A DNA stretch of 6,880 nt. Source: Desulfobacterales bacterium (GTDB lineage Bacteria; Desulfobacterota; Desulfobacteria; Desulfobacterales; JAUCGF01). The notes under the pieces were generated by a model. The model saw only the letters and a program-made list of their open reading frames with translations, did no database searches and was not told where the DNA came from. The position numbers and the translations under genes are program-made. Shown in pieces: positions 1-6,701 of this stretch. Positions within the stretch are counted from its first letter, which is position 1. Every line of letters starts with the position of its first letter. Location of the stretch: positions 1 to 6,880 of the forward strand of contig JAOZRC010000291.1 of NCBI GenBank assembly GCA_029940345.1, written 5' to 3'.

Positions 1-25
1 AACCGAATGTATCTGTTATGAAATA

Positions 26-56
26 ACTGATTTCAACAAAATCCGTTAGAATCAGT
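26..56. promoter_or_regulatory. Small inverted repeat upstream of the dehydrogenase gene
   Basis: ACTGATT at 26-32 is matched by its exact reverse complement AATCAGT at 50-56, separated by 17 bases. It lies 28 bases before the GTG start of the dehydrogenase gene. It could be an operator for a regulator of hydroxyacid use or a weak hairpin; no T-tract follows, so it is not a normal terminator. A -10-like TACAAT is at 65-70, without a convincing -35 box. A 7-bp repeat in AT-rich DNA can occur by chance, so this is only a candidate. Confidence 0.2.
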
Positions 57-84
57 AAATTTCTTACAATATAAAAATCCGACT

Positions 85-2931
85 GTGCCAATCCAAAATA
101 AAATTGCATACCAAGAATTAAAGGAATGTGTTGCCGGCGACGTGTCCGACGATCTTTTACGAAGGCATCTTCTATCCACAGATGGCAGCATCTTCCAGAA
201 ATTACCGGCGGCGGTCGTCTATCCCCGATCAGTCGATGATGTTCGGATGACGGTCCGCTTTGCCCAAAAACAGGGCCTGGCAATTCATTCGCGGGGCGCC
301 GGCAGCGGCTTATGCGGTTCGGCTATCGGTGATGGTATTGTATTAGATTTCAGCAAATACATGAACCGCCTGATTGATCTGAACGTGGATGAAAGAAGTT
401 TTACATGCGAACCCGGGTTTCGTCTCGGTGAATTGGAAACGGTTCTTGCCAGACGGGGTCTCTTTTTTCCACCTGATCCTTCCAGCGGTGAATACGCCAC
501 CTTTGGCGGGATGTATGGCACGAATGCCAGCGGCGCGCATTCCGTCAAATACGGCAACGTGGCTGACTATATCGCCGACGCTCAGATAGTTTTCAGCGAC
601 GGAACCGTCACCACGCTTTCCCAGATCGCCGACACCGCTTATGACTATCTGCCCGTAAACTTAAAAAAGCTATTTCAACTTTACGAGGCCAATGCGGCTA
701 AAATTCAAAAAGCCTATCCTGCAACGCGTTTCAACACGTCCGGCTATAATCTCAGGAAACTGGTTCGCAACAAAAAATTGCACCTGCACCGTTTATTTGC
801 CGGTTCCGAAGGAACTCTGGGCATTGTCATCCAACTGACTTTCAGATTGTTGCCCAAACCGGCGTACACCAGTTTGGCAGTGGCGTATATGGAGGATATC
901 GTTGCCTCCGCCCGGGCCGTTCAGGACATTTTACCTTCAGGTCCCTCCGGCATAGAAGTGATGGATAAGTCTCTGCTCCGGCTGGCAAGATCACAAGACA
1001 CCCGCCTGCATAAGGCCATTCCTGCGAATGTGGATAATGTGCTTATGATCGAATTCGATTCGTTTGAACAATCCGAATGCGCTGAACTGGCCGCGAACGC
1101 CCGTAATCTGCTTAAAAAACGAGGCTATACCCAAAACGTGCATACAGCGACTTCCGATGCTGAAAAAACGGCCTTTTGGGCGGTACGCAAGGCAGCGGTG
1201 CCAATTCTTTATAAACTCAAAGGTGAAAAAAAAATCCTGGCGCTGATTGAAGACGCCGCGGTTCCCACCGACCGGTTAGTTGAATATTTTGAGGGCGTTT
1301 ATCAGATTTTGAAGCGTCATAATGTCGAATTCGTCACGTATGGCCATATCGCCAAAGGTCTGCTGCACACCCGCCCGCTTTTGAACCTCAAAAAGTGTCA
1401 CGATGTCGCCTTGCTGCGCGTGATTGCCGATGAACTGTATGATCTGGTGTACGGTCTGAACGGCTCCGTCTCCGGCGAACACGGGGACGGTCGCTTACGC
1501 AGTCCTTACATTAAACGCCAATACCCGGATATTTACGATCTGTTTATCCTGACCAAAGCGCTATTGGATCCGAATAGAATGCTTAACCCGGAGATTATCA
1601 CGCACCATGATCCGGATCAGATGAAAAAAAACTTGCGCTACGGAGCCGATTACATCAGCCATCCGCTGAAAGCACGCCAGTTAAACTGGCCGCCAAAGCA
1701 TTTAAACGGAGCCGTCTGTCGGGAAATCGAAAAATGCCACGGATGCGCCAAATGCACCACAGTGACAACCGCCACGCGGATGTGTCCGGTTTACAAAGCC
1801 ACCCGGGATGAAGCCGCTTCCCCCAAGGCCAAAGCCAACATTTTACGGGCGCTGATCAGTGGAAAGATTCCTACCGAAACCCTTTATGAAACGGCTTTTC
1901 AGCAAATCATGCATCAATGCATCAATTGCGGCAGTTGCAGCCGGGAATGTCCGTCCGAAGTGAATATTCCGAAAATGGCGCTGGAAGTCCGATCCGAATA
2001 TGCCGCCCGATTCGGAACGCCGTTGCGCCACCGCCTTTTAAACGGTCTGGAACCCCTTGCACGTTCGACCCATCAATTTTCACCCTGGCTCACACCGGTG
2101 ATGAACCTGCCATTCGCACGCCAAACAGTTGAACGCCTGACAGGCATTTCCGCCCAACGTAATTTGGTTGCGTTTGCCCCGGTTGCGCTTCGAGATAATC
2201 TGCCATCTCAAATAGGGCGCGGTGATATTAACGTTCTGTATTTCGCCGGATGCTATGCGTCTTATATCCGACCGGCTATCGGAAGAGCTGCTGTCAACGT
2301 TTTGAGCCAAATGAATATGGTTGTCCATATCCCGGAACAACATTGCTGTGGGCTGCCCATGTTATCCAAGGGAATGGCACCCCAAGCCCGCCACAAAATC
2401 AGTGCGAATTTAAAAAAATGGAGCGCCCTTGCGGATCAGGCCGATTATATCGTGGTAACATGCTCATCATGCGGCTATGCGCTGATGAAGGAGTGGCATT
2501 ATCTGCAAGATAACGCCCGTATTGAGACCGTCAGGCAAAAAACAATTCATATCACCCGGCTGATCAATATCTATTTTGATCGTCTGAAGCTTACACCCGG
2601 AAATTTGTTGCCTAAGCTGGCCTATCATGCACCGTGTCATTTGCGCATTCAGCCGGATGCCGATTGTTCGCTGACATTGCTTGACAGGCTTAATGGCGCA
2701 GATGTGGAAGATTTAAAAGGCAACTGCTGCGGCATGGCCGGAAGTTGGGGCATGACGGCCAAAAATTATCAACTCAGCAAAACCATCGGTACTGATATGA
2801 TCGGCAAACTGAACCGCTCCGCCGCCGCCATCGGCGTCACCGACTGTCCCACCTGCCGCATACAGATGGAACAATTTTCCGCTAAATCGATTAAACATCC
2901 GATTGAAATTATTGCCGACCGGTTGGCTTGA
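85..2931 (+). CDS. FAD-binding and (Fe-S)-binding dehydrogenase, GlcD-GlcF fusion (D-lactate / D-2-hydroxyacid dehydrogenase type)
   Basis: This 948-residue protein joins a flavin dehydrogenase to an iron-sulfur electron-transfer module. The N-terminal FAD-binding domain (about residues 40-255) shows the RGAGSGLCG loop at 70-78, GGMYGTNASG at 141-150 and AGSEGTLG at 239-246. The FAD-oxidase C-terminal domain (about 256-505) carries YGH at 419-421 and SGEHGDG at 463-469. A double 4Fe-4S ferredoxin-like domain follows, with C551, C554, C557, C567 and C612, C615, C618, C622. Two cysteine-rich CCG domains complete it, with AGC at 721-723, HCCG at 753-756, APC at 849-851 and CCG at 881-883. In this family electrons pass from a D-2-hydroxyacid through FAD and Fe-S clusters to the respiratory chain, probably at the inner face of the membrane; no membrane segment is evident. 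D-lactate, glycolate and D-2-hydroxyglutarate are all possible substrates. The start is GTG, with an in-frame stop at 28-30, no in-frame ATG before the conserved domain and no clear Shine-Dalgarno sequence. All domains look intact. Confidence 0.92.
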   Translation: MPIQNKIAYQELKECVAGDVSDDLLRRHLLSTDGSIFQKLPAAVVYPRSVDDVRMTVRFAQKQGLAIHSRGAGSGLCGSAIGDGIVLDFSKYMNRLIDLNVDERSFTCEPGFRLGELETVLARRGLFFPPDPSSGEYATFGGMYGTNASGAHSVKYGNVADYIADAQIVFSDGTVTTLSQIADTAYDYLPVNLKKLFQLYEANAAKIQKAYPATRFNTSGYNLRKLVRNKKLHLHRLFAGSEGTLGIVIQLTFRLLPKPAYTSLAVAYMEDIVASARAVQDILPSGPSGIEVMDKSLLRLARSQDTRLHKAIPANVDNVLMIEFDSFEQSECAELAANARNLLKKRGYTQNVHTATSDAEKTAFWAVRKAAVPILYKLKGEKKILALIEDAAVPTDRLVEYFEGVYQILKRHNVEFVTYGHIAKGLLHTRPLLNLKKCHDVALLRVIADELYDLVYGLNGSVSGEHGDGRLRSPYIKRQYPDIYDLFILTKALLDPNRMLNPEIITHHDPDQMKKNLRYGADYISHPLKARQLNWPPKHLNGAVCREIEKCHGCAKCTTVTTATRMCPVYKATRDEAASPKAKANILRALISGKIPTETLYETAFQQIMHQCINCGSCSRECPSEVNIPKMALEVRSEYAARFGTPLRHRLLNGLEPLARSTHQFSPWLTPVMNLPFARQTVERLTGISAQRNLVAFAPVALRDNLPSQIGRGDINVLYFAGCYASYIRPAIGRAAVNVLSQMNMVVHIPEQHCCGLPMLSKGMAPQARHKISANLKKWSALADQADYIVVTCSSCGYALMKEWHYLQDNARIETVRQKTIHITRLINIYFDRLKLTPGNLLPKLAYHAPCHLRIQPDADCSLTLLDRLNGADVEDLKGNCCGMAGSWGMTAKNYQLSKTIGTDMIGKLNRSAAAIGVTDCPTCRIQMEQFSAKSIKHPIEIIADRLA

Positions 2932-2966
2932 TCGTCGAAATGATCTATGCAAAAGAAGGATTAAAT

Positions 2967-3005
2967 ATGAAAACAATAGATACCGTTTGTCATCTTTCAA
3001 AATAG
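2967..3005 (+). other. Twelve-codon ORF with a good ribosome binding site; possible remnant of a downstream operon gene
   Basis: An ATG at 2967 is preceded at ideal spacing by GAAGGA (2955-2960) and opens MKTIDTVCHLSK before TAG at 3003-3005. It begins 35 bases after the dehydrogenase stop codon, on the same strand. An in-frame upstream ATG at 2940 would give 21 residues but has no better start signal. The strong start with an abrupt stop suggests either a very small peptide or the cut-off beginning of a second gene of the dehydrogenase operon, with the rest replaced by the palindrome at 3026-3102 and the convergent gene. I do not recognise the peptide. Confidence 0.2.
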
Positions 3006-3025
3006 CCTGAAAGTAATTTACACTT

Positions 3026-3102
3026 TTCAAAGGAGTGCTGAACCAAAGGTTTAGCATAGGCAAGCGCAAAATGCTAAACCTTTGGTTCAGCACTCCTTCG
3101 AA
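3026..3102. repeat. Long nested inverted repeat between convergent genes
   Basis: The arms are 3026-3057 and 3071-3102, 32 bases each with one mismatch (A3029 against C3099), around a 13-base loop; the inner 28 pairs are perfect. Each arm is itself nearly palindromic: TGCTGAACC (3036-3044), AAA, GGTTTAGCA (3048-3056) on the left, and TGCTAAACC (3072-3080), TTT, GGTTCAGCA (3084-3092) on the right. The DNA or RNA can therefore fold as one long hairpin or as two short ones. It lies between the 3' ends of two convergent genes and could stop transcription from both sides, but neither strand has a clear run of T after the stem. A REP- or MITE-like mobile repeat is the alternative. Confidence 0.85.
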
Positions 3103-3147
3103 TTGTTAACCGGAAAATGAAGGATGCCTTTTTGTTTATGTCAAATT

Positions 3148-4710
3148 TCAAACTTCTTTCCAATCCGCCACATTCCGCTTTTCCGTATCGAAATTGATCC
3201 CCATGAGAATGATTTTTTTGCCGCTCTGTTTGAATTTCTGATCATAGCCTTTTTCCCGGATCTGGCGGATTCCGGATTCTGCGCTTTGATTGCACTTAAA
3301 TTCGATGATAAATATTTTATCGGTAAATTCCATCACCAGATCGATTCTGCCGTCGCAGGTCAGGACTTCGCTGAACGCATTCACCCCGGAAGCGCAAACC
3401 ATGAAATAAAACAATGTATGAAAATAAGCCTCGTCACGTTTGGTTTCCAGCATGTAGGGTATGGATGCAAATATGGCGGATATAGTTTCGAAGAACAATT
3501 CAAACTTTTCCTGATAAAGATAACCGGACAGCAGAACAAATTGCGACTCATCCCGAAGTCCTTGCGTATATGAGTGGAACAGCATTTCCAGAAACGACGT
3601 CTTGACCTCCTGATTCGGATAATCGAACGTATAAAGCCTTTCGCAGACATCCTTTATGGTGACGTACCCGGTCTGAAACAGCAGGGCCTTGGGTTTTAAA
3701 TTTTCGAGTTCAAAAGTACTGAAAACGGCCTCGGTCGCCTGCATGCCCTCGATTTTCGGCAAATACCAGCCAGTTTCCTTTAGCAGATTCACCAGGAATG
3801 TCGGAGTCCCGGTTTCAAACCAATAATTTTTCAATTTTTTTTCATCGAATGCGCAGAGTATGGAAAACGGATTGTACACTTTTATCTCTTTTTCGGAAAA
3901 GCGGTAACCATTGTAATAAAGCCTCAGTTTTTCTGTCATTTCAGATCCTGAAATCCGTTGCTTTTGTGCCAACCGTGCAATATGCGGCCGGAAGTATCTT
4001 TCCATTTCATCCTGATTGTATCCGAGTGCATCCGCATATTCTTCATTCATGGTGATGTCTTTCAGGTTATTGAGTTCCGAAAAAATGGAAACCCTGCCAA
4101 ACTTGGATACGCCGGTGATGAAAACAAACCGCAATGCCGATGAAACCGCTCCGCCTTTGATCACGCCTAAAAAATACTTCAGGATATCCCGATTGGCTTT
4201 GGCGATTTCCAAAGCTTTTTCGCCTTTTCCCAGATGGTCGATCAGGGGTTTGTCATATTCGTCGATCAGAATGACGACATGCCTACCGGTTTTGTGGTAA
4301 AGAGCAAGAATCAGTTCTTTAAACTGCTCTTTAATCAACGGCGCATCGGAAATCACATCATAAGCCTCGGCTATTTTTATCAGCGTTCTTTGCAGACTCA
4401 GTTTCAGGTTCTCCGGCGTATCATGGCTGATTTCGTTAAAATCAATCAGAATTACCGGATGCGGTTTCCATTCCCAATCCGTGTCAGTTATCCACAACCC
4501 TTCAAATAATTCCTTTCTTCCCTGAAACAGGCATCTTAAAACAGAAACGGTTAGGGATTTACCGAATCGGCGCGGTCGTGACATGAAATAAAACATGCCT
4601 TCATCAATCATCCGATAAATATGACGAGTTTTGTCTACATAAAGTTCGTTTCTTTCACGGATACTTTCAAAAGATGATTGGCCTATAGGCAGCTTTTGAA
4701 GTTTTTTCAT
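3148..4710 (-). CDS. AAA-ATPase-like protein with C-terminal PD-(D/E)XK nuclease-like domain (PF09820 / DUF1703 type)
   Basis: A 520-residue, apparently full-length member of the AAA-ATPase-like family (PF09820). The N-terminus has the family's LPIGQSSFESIRE and LYVDKT segments. The nucleotide-binding loop SRPRRFGKS (44-52) has Arg45 in place of the first P-loop glycine, which is usual for the family. Walker B is VVILIDEYDKPL (145-156), and a sensor-like FITGVSKFGRVSIFSELNNL segment starts at 197. The C-terminal domain shows GRIDLVME (454-461) and IIEFKC (468-473), so D457, E470 and K472 fit the PD-(D/E)XK active-site pattern. Cellular function is unknown; ATP-driven DNA handling or defence is only inferred from the domains. 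AAAAAGGAG (4717-4725) gives a strong ribosome binding site six bases before the ATG. It follows cbiZ on the same strand after 68 bases, but with its own start signals and no functional link. The stop is TGA. Confidence 0.92.
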   Translation of the reverse strand: MKKLQKLPIGQSSFESIRERNELYVDKTRHIYRMIDEGMFYFMSRPRRFGKSLTVSVLRCLFQGRKELFEGLWITDTDWEWKPHPVILIDFNEISHDTPENLKLSLQRTLIKIAEAYDVISDAPLIKEQFKELILALYHKTGRHVVILIDEYDKPLIDHLGKGEKALEIAKANRDILKYFLGVIKGGAVSSALRFVFITGVSKFGRVSIFSELNNLKDITMNEEYADALGYNQDEMERYFRPHIARLAQKQRISGSEMTEKLRLYYNGYRFSEKEIKVYNPFSILCAFDEKKLKNYWFETGTPTFLVNLLKETGWYLPKIEGMQATEAVFSTFELENLKPKALLFQTGYVTIKDVCERLYTFDYPNQEVKTSFLEMLFHSYTQGLRDESQFVLLSGYLYQEKFELFFETISAIFASIPYMLETKRDEAYFHTLFYFMVCASGVNAFSEVLTCDGRIDLVMEFTDKIFIIEFKCNQSAESGIRQIREKGYDQKFKQSGKKIILMGINFDTEKRNVADWKEV

Positions 4711-4778
4711 AAAATGCTCCTTTTTAAGGCTTACAATTCCCCATAAGTATTGAGGAAAAATAGCGTAAAGAATGCAAG

Positions 4779-5489
4779 CTACCGCTGCAATGAAGAAGTG
4801 AGCGCCTCCATTACCGTTGAAGCCAGCATTTCACCGAACAGCACATGTTTTCCGCAGTAGCGGATTTCTGCCGGCCCGCGTCCGTTGACGATGGCAACGG
4901 CATCAGTGCCAGTACCGGTGGCAAGGCTGCCGGTTTCGGGATTGCGGATATCCAGGTTCTGAAGGGCGGCGCATTTGGCTTCTGTAACCATCAACACAGC
5001 CTCCACCATTGCGGCTCGGGTCAGCATGGCATCAGTCAGAATGATGATATTGATGGTGCCGTTTGCATGTGCGAAAGCGGCCATATCCCGGCAATCGGCA
5101 GGATCGCCGGCGCGCCTGGCATTGGTTATCCCGGCGGTGACAAGGGCGCTGACTTTCACTCCTTGTTCGATCCGTTGCACATGTCGGAAGGATTCAGCGT
5201 CGGCAGCGGTCATCATGCCTACGGTCACGCCCTTCCAACCCATCATTTGGCTGTATTTCTTTAGGGTAACGATTGACGGCTCAAACGGGCCCTTGTTCCC
5301 GTCGCAGTTTTTAGCCACCCTGAGATTAAGGATGTGGTCGGCTTTTACCAATCCGCCGTTGAGTACGGCGGAACTGAGCGTCAGATGGGGTTCTAAAAGC
5401 TGTACATGCACATGCGAAGTGTTATGTTCAATATGGCAGCGGTTCAATTTTTCCAATTCGGATGTGGTTGTCGAATATCTGTTTGTCAC
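4779..5489 (-). CDS. cbiZ: Adenosylcobinamide amidohydrolase CbiZ
   Basis: A 236-residue protein with the full CbiZ pattern: LSSAVLNGGL near 38-47, ADHILNLRV (50-58), GMMTAAD (91-97), ALVTAGITNARRAGD (115-129), ATGTGTDAVAIV (190-201) and GKHVLFGE (213-220). CbiZ is a cytoplasmic enzyme that cuts the aminopropanol side chain from adenosylcobinamide to give adenosylcobyric acid. That lets the cell rebuild coenzyme B12 from salvaged corrinoids. The enzyme is typical of archaea and occurs in some bacteria, where horizontal transfer has been proposed. The start is GTG at 5489, with only a weak GAGAG ribosome binding site; the conserved region begins about residue 25, so the exact start is less certain than the identity. 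A TATAAA -10-like box lies upstream at 5520-5525 on this strand, without a good -35. No corrinoid transporter (btuFCD) or other cobalamin gene is present in the window. Confidence 0.92.
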   Translation of the reverse strand: MTNRYSTTTSELEKLNRCHIEHNTSHVHVQLLEPHLTLSSAVLNGGLVKADHILNLRVAKNCDGNKGPFEPSIVTLKKYSQMMGWKGVTVGMMTAADAESFRHVQRIEQGVKVSALVTAGITNARRAGDPADCRDMAAFAHANGTINIIILTDAMLTRAAMVEAVLMVTEAKCAALQNLDIRNPETGSLATGTGTDAVAIVNGRGPAEIRYCGKHVLFGEMLASTVMEALTSSLQR

Positions 5490-5531
5490 GATATGCTCTC
5501 GAAGGCCATAATTTGTGTTTTTATAGTGAAT

Positions 5532-5592
5532 GTTTCAGAGTTCAGGTTTCAGCAAAAATATCCTGACACCTGAACACTGACACCTGGAAACC
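5532..5592. repeat. Hairpin repeat made of NNNTCAG heptamers, left of the KptA-like gene
   Basis: The arms 5532-5553 and 5562-5583 pair at 18 of 22 positions around a short AT-rich loop. Each arm, read 5'->3' on its own strand, is three consecutive heptamers ending in TCAG (for example GTTTCAG and AGTTCAG). On the minus strand the element continues with GGTTTCCAG (5584-5592). Its minus-strand arm matches the plus-strand arm of the repeat at 6516-6537 at 21 of 22 positions. It lies in the 170-base gap between cbiZ and the KptA-like gene, close to the possible cbiZ promoter. No T-run follows the stem on the minus strand, so it is not a standard terminator. Confidence 0.8.
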
Positions 5593-5659
5593 TAATTTAA
5601 TGATATGACACCTTAGCGCTATATCGCATCTGGCAGTTGGCTTCGGGTTTGTCCGTTTT

Positions 5660-6433
5660 TCAGGTTTCATCATAATACCCTGAATTACGTTTTAATTTAC
5701 GCAACCGGCGTTTTTCTCTTTCACGGGCTTTCTGTTTTTTGCGTTTTTGATAATCCTGGCGTTTTTGCCTTTTCTCAAGTGTTTCAGAGGGCCAAATTTT
5801 ATAATCAGGCATCTGGTGATGTTCTGGCTGCGTCTGTTTGCCTTTTCTAATTGAATCGCTCTTTTTATCCGTTTCCGTTTTGGGCAATGGCGGACCGGTA
5901 AAACAGTTGGCAGGGATGGCGTCGGCCAGATAAAGCGTTTCACCGGCCTGGTCAAACAACACTTCGTTTTGAAGTGCTTTCTCCACTTGAACTGTTAATA
6001 AAACCGGTGATGGGTCAATACGCCGACCGATTCGCAGTGCCATGTCGGAATCGGATGACAAAAGCACCCGTGGGTGTTTTGTCGGCATGATCCCTTTTTC
6101 ATCAACAACAAGATGGGCTTTGGTCCGTATACAGGTGTAGAGAAACTTTGGAGGATGGGGACATGGTTTGGGCAAAGGTATATGGTCAGGGTTTTTAGCC
6201 CGGATTAACGTATCTTCGATTTCAAAAGGCGGTGATGGCAAGCTATAAAGCACTTCCTGGAGATTTGCCTGGCGAATATGCCGCCAACCCTCTTCCTCGT
6301 GAATCGCTTTAAGCAGTTCCTTGATTTTTATATACCCGTCCGCATTGGCAACCAGTCCGAATTCGTCCGGACGACGTCCAAGGAGATATGCTAAAAATTT
6401 TGCAAGCTTACGAACATGTGCTTTGGGTTTCAT
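5660..6433 (-). CDS. kptA: Divergent KptA/Tpt1-family RNA 2'-phosphotransferase-like protein with basic C-terminal tail
   Basis: A 257-residue protein whose first 180 residues follow the KptA/Tpt1 order: a winged-helix-like start (KFLAYLLGRRPDEFGL at 12-27, DGYIKIKELL at 32-41), LIRAKNPDHIP (76-86), PPKFLYT (94-100), RVLLSSDSDMALRIGRR (122-138) and PSPVLLTVQVEKA (141-153). The family removes a 2'-phosphate from RNA with NAD+, making ADP-ribose 1''-2''-cyclic phosphate. Against E. coli KptA as I recall it, the Arg-His of LRHKP is Gly19-Arg20, the HGT motif is T100-C101-I102, and the His of VHLS is Leu124 or Leu125. The Arg of IRA (R78) and one in IGRR (137-138) remain. The enzyme may thus be inactive or changed. 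Residues 183-257 are a hydrophilic extension absent from E. coli KptA; 221-250 holds 18 Lys/Arg in 30. The ATG has no clear ribosome binding site. Related repeats lie on both sides. Family placement is fairly sure; activity is not. Confidence 0.8.
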   Translation of the reverse strand: MKPKAHVRKLAKFLAYLLGRRPDEFGLVANADGYIKIKELLKAIHEEEGWRHIRQANLQEVLYSLPSPPFEIEDTLIRAKNPDHIPLPKPCPHPPKFLYTCIRTKAHLVVDEKGIMPTKHPRVLLSSDSDMALRIGRRIDPSPVLLTVQVEKALQNEVLFDQAGETLYLADAIPANCFTGPPLPKTETDKKSDSIRKGKQTQPEHHQMPDYKIWPSETLEKRQKRQDYQKRKKQKAREREKRRLRKLKRNSGYYDET

Positions 6434-6507
6434 TGTTTATACCATTTGCGTTAAGTAATCGCCTGATATGAAAAATAAAATTATCTTATTAAAAATTTAT
6501 GGCAATA

Positions 6508-6568
6508 GGTTTCATGTGTCAGTGTTCAGGTTTCAGGCTTTAGCGGCAACGTCCTGATAGCTGAAAAC
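6508..6568. repeat. Hairpin repeat made of NNNTCAG heptamers, right of the KptA-like gene
   Basis: The left arm (6516-6537) is three heptamers ending in TCAG, preceded by GGTTTCAT (6508-6515). A shorter right arm at 6553-6568 pairs with 6522-6537 at 13 of 16 positions across a 15-base loop. The left arm equals the minus-strand arm of the element at 5562-5583 at 21 of 22 positions, so the two copies are inverted relative to each other and enclose the KptA-like gene. The right arm is more degraded than in the first copy. It lies 75 bases upstream of the KptA-like start codon. Confidence 0.75.
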
Positions 6569-6701
6569 ATAATTTTAAAAATCACAAATGATGACCTTGC
6601 CGAGTATAGTTAAAACATAAATTATTTTTTAATTCATAAATAAATATCTTATTAGATGCTATTAATCAATTGTTATTAATTGAAATAAATTGAGAATTAA
6701 T
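6569..6701. other. AT-rich intergenic stretch without a gene
   Basis: This stretch has many short A/T runs and repeated ATTAAT and AATTGA words, including TCAATT (6666-6671) facing AATTGA (6678-6683). There is no ORF of note and no clear promoter; TTGAAA (6680-6685) with TATGAT (6701-6706) has only a 15-base spacer. Together with the repeat before it, it makes up most of the gap between the KptA-like gene and the transposase remnant, and may be the non-coding left part of that decayed element. Confidence 0.4.

Noticed and set aside
2713..3093. 126-residue minus-strand ORF over the 3' end of the dehydrogenase gene and the palindrome
   Set aside because: It is antisense to the conserved CCG domain and begins in the palindrome; nothing in it is recognisable.
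3124..3573. 149-residue plus-strand ORF at the 3' end of the ATPase gene
   Set aside because: It is antisense to the conserved nuclease-domain codons and has no start signal.
5486..5509. Seven-residue ORF (MAFESIS) whose TGA overlaps the cbiZ GTG start
   Set aside because: It has no ribosome binding site and such overlaps arise easily by chance; there is no other evidence for a leader peptide.
4975..5511. 178-residue plus-strand ORF opposite cbiZ
   Set aside because: It is a shadow of the clearly recognisable CbiZ coding sequence on the other strand and has no family features.
5564..5592. Resemblance of the TGGAAACCT segment to a cobalamin-riboswitch B12 box near cbiZ
   Set aside because: The resemblance is short and in the wrong orientation for cbiZ. 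The segment belongs to the heptamer hairpin repeat, and no other riboswitch parts are seen.
6468..6557. 29-residue plus-strand ORF upstream of the KptA-like gene
   Set aside because: It has no ribosome binding site, and two thirds of it is translation of the heptamer repeat.
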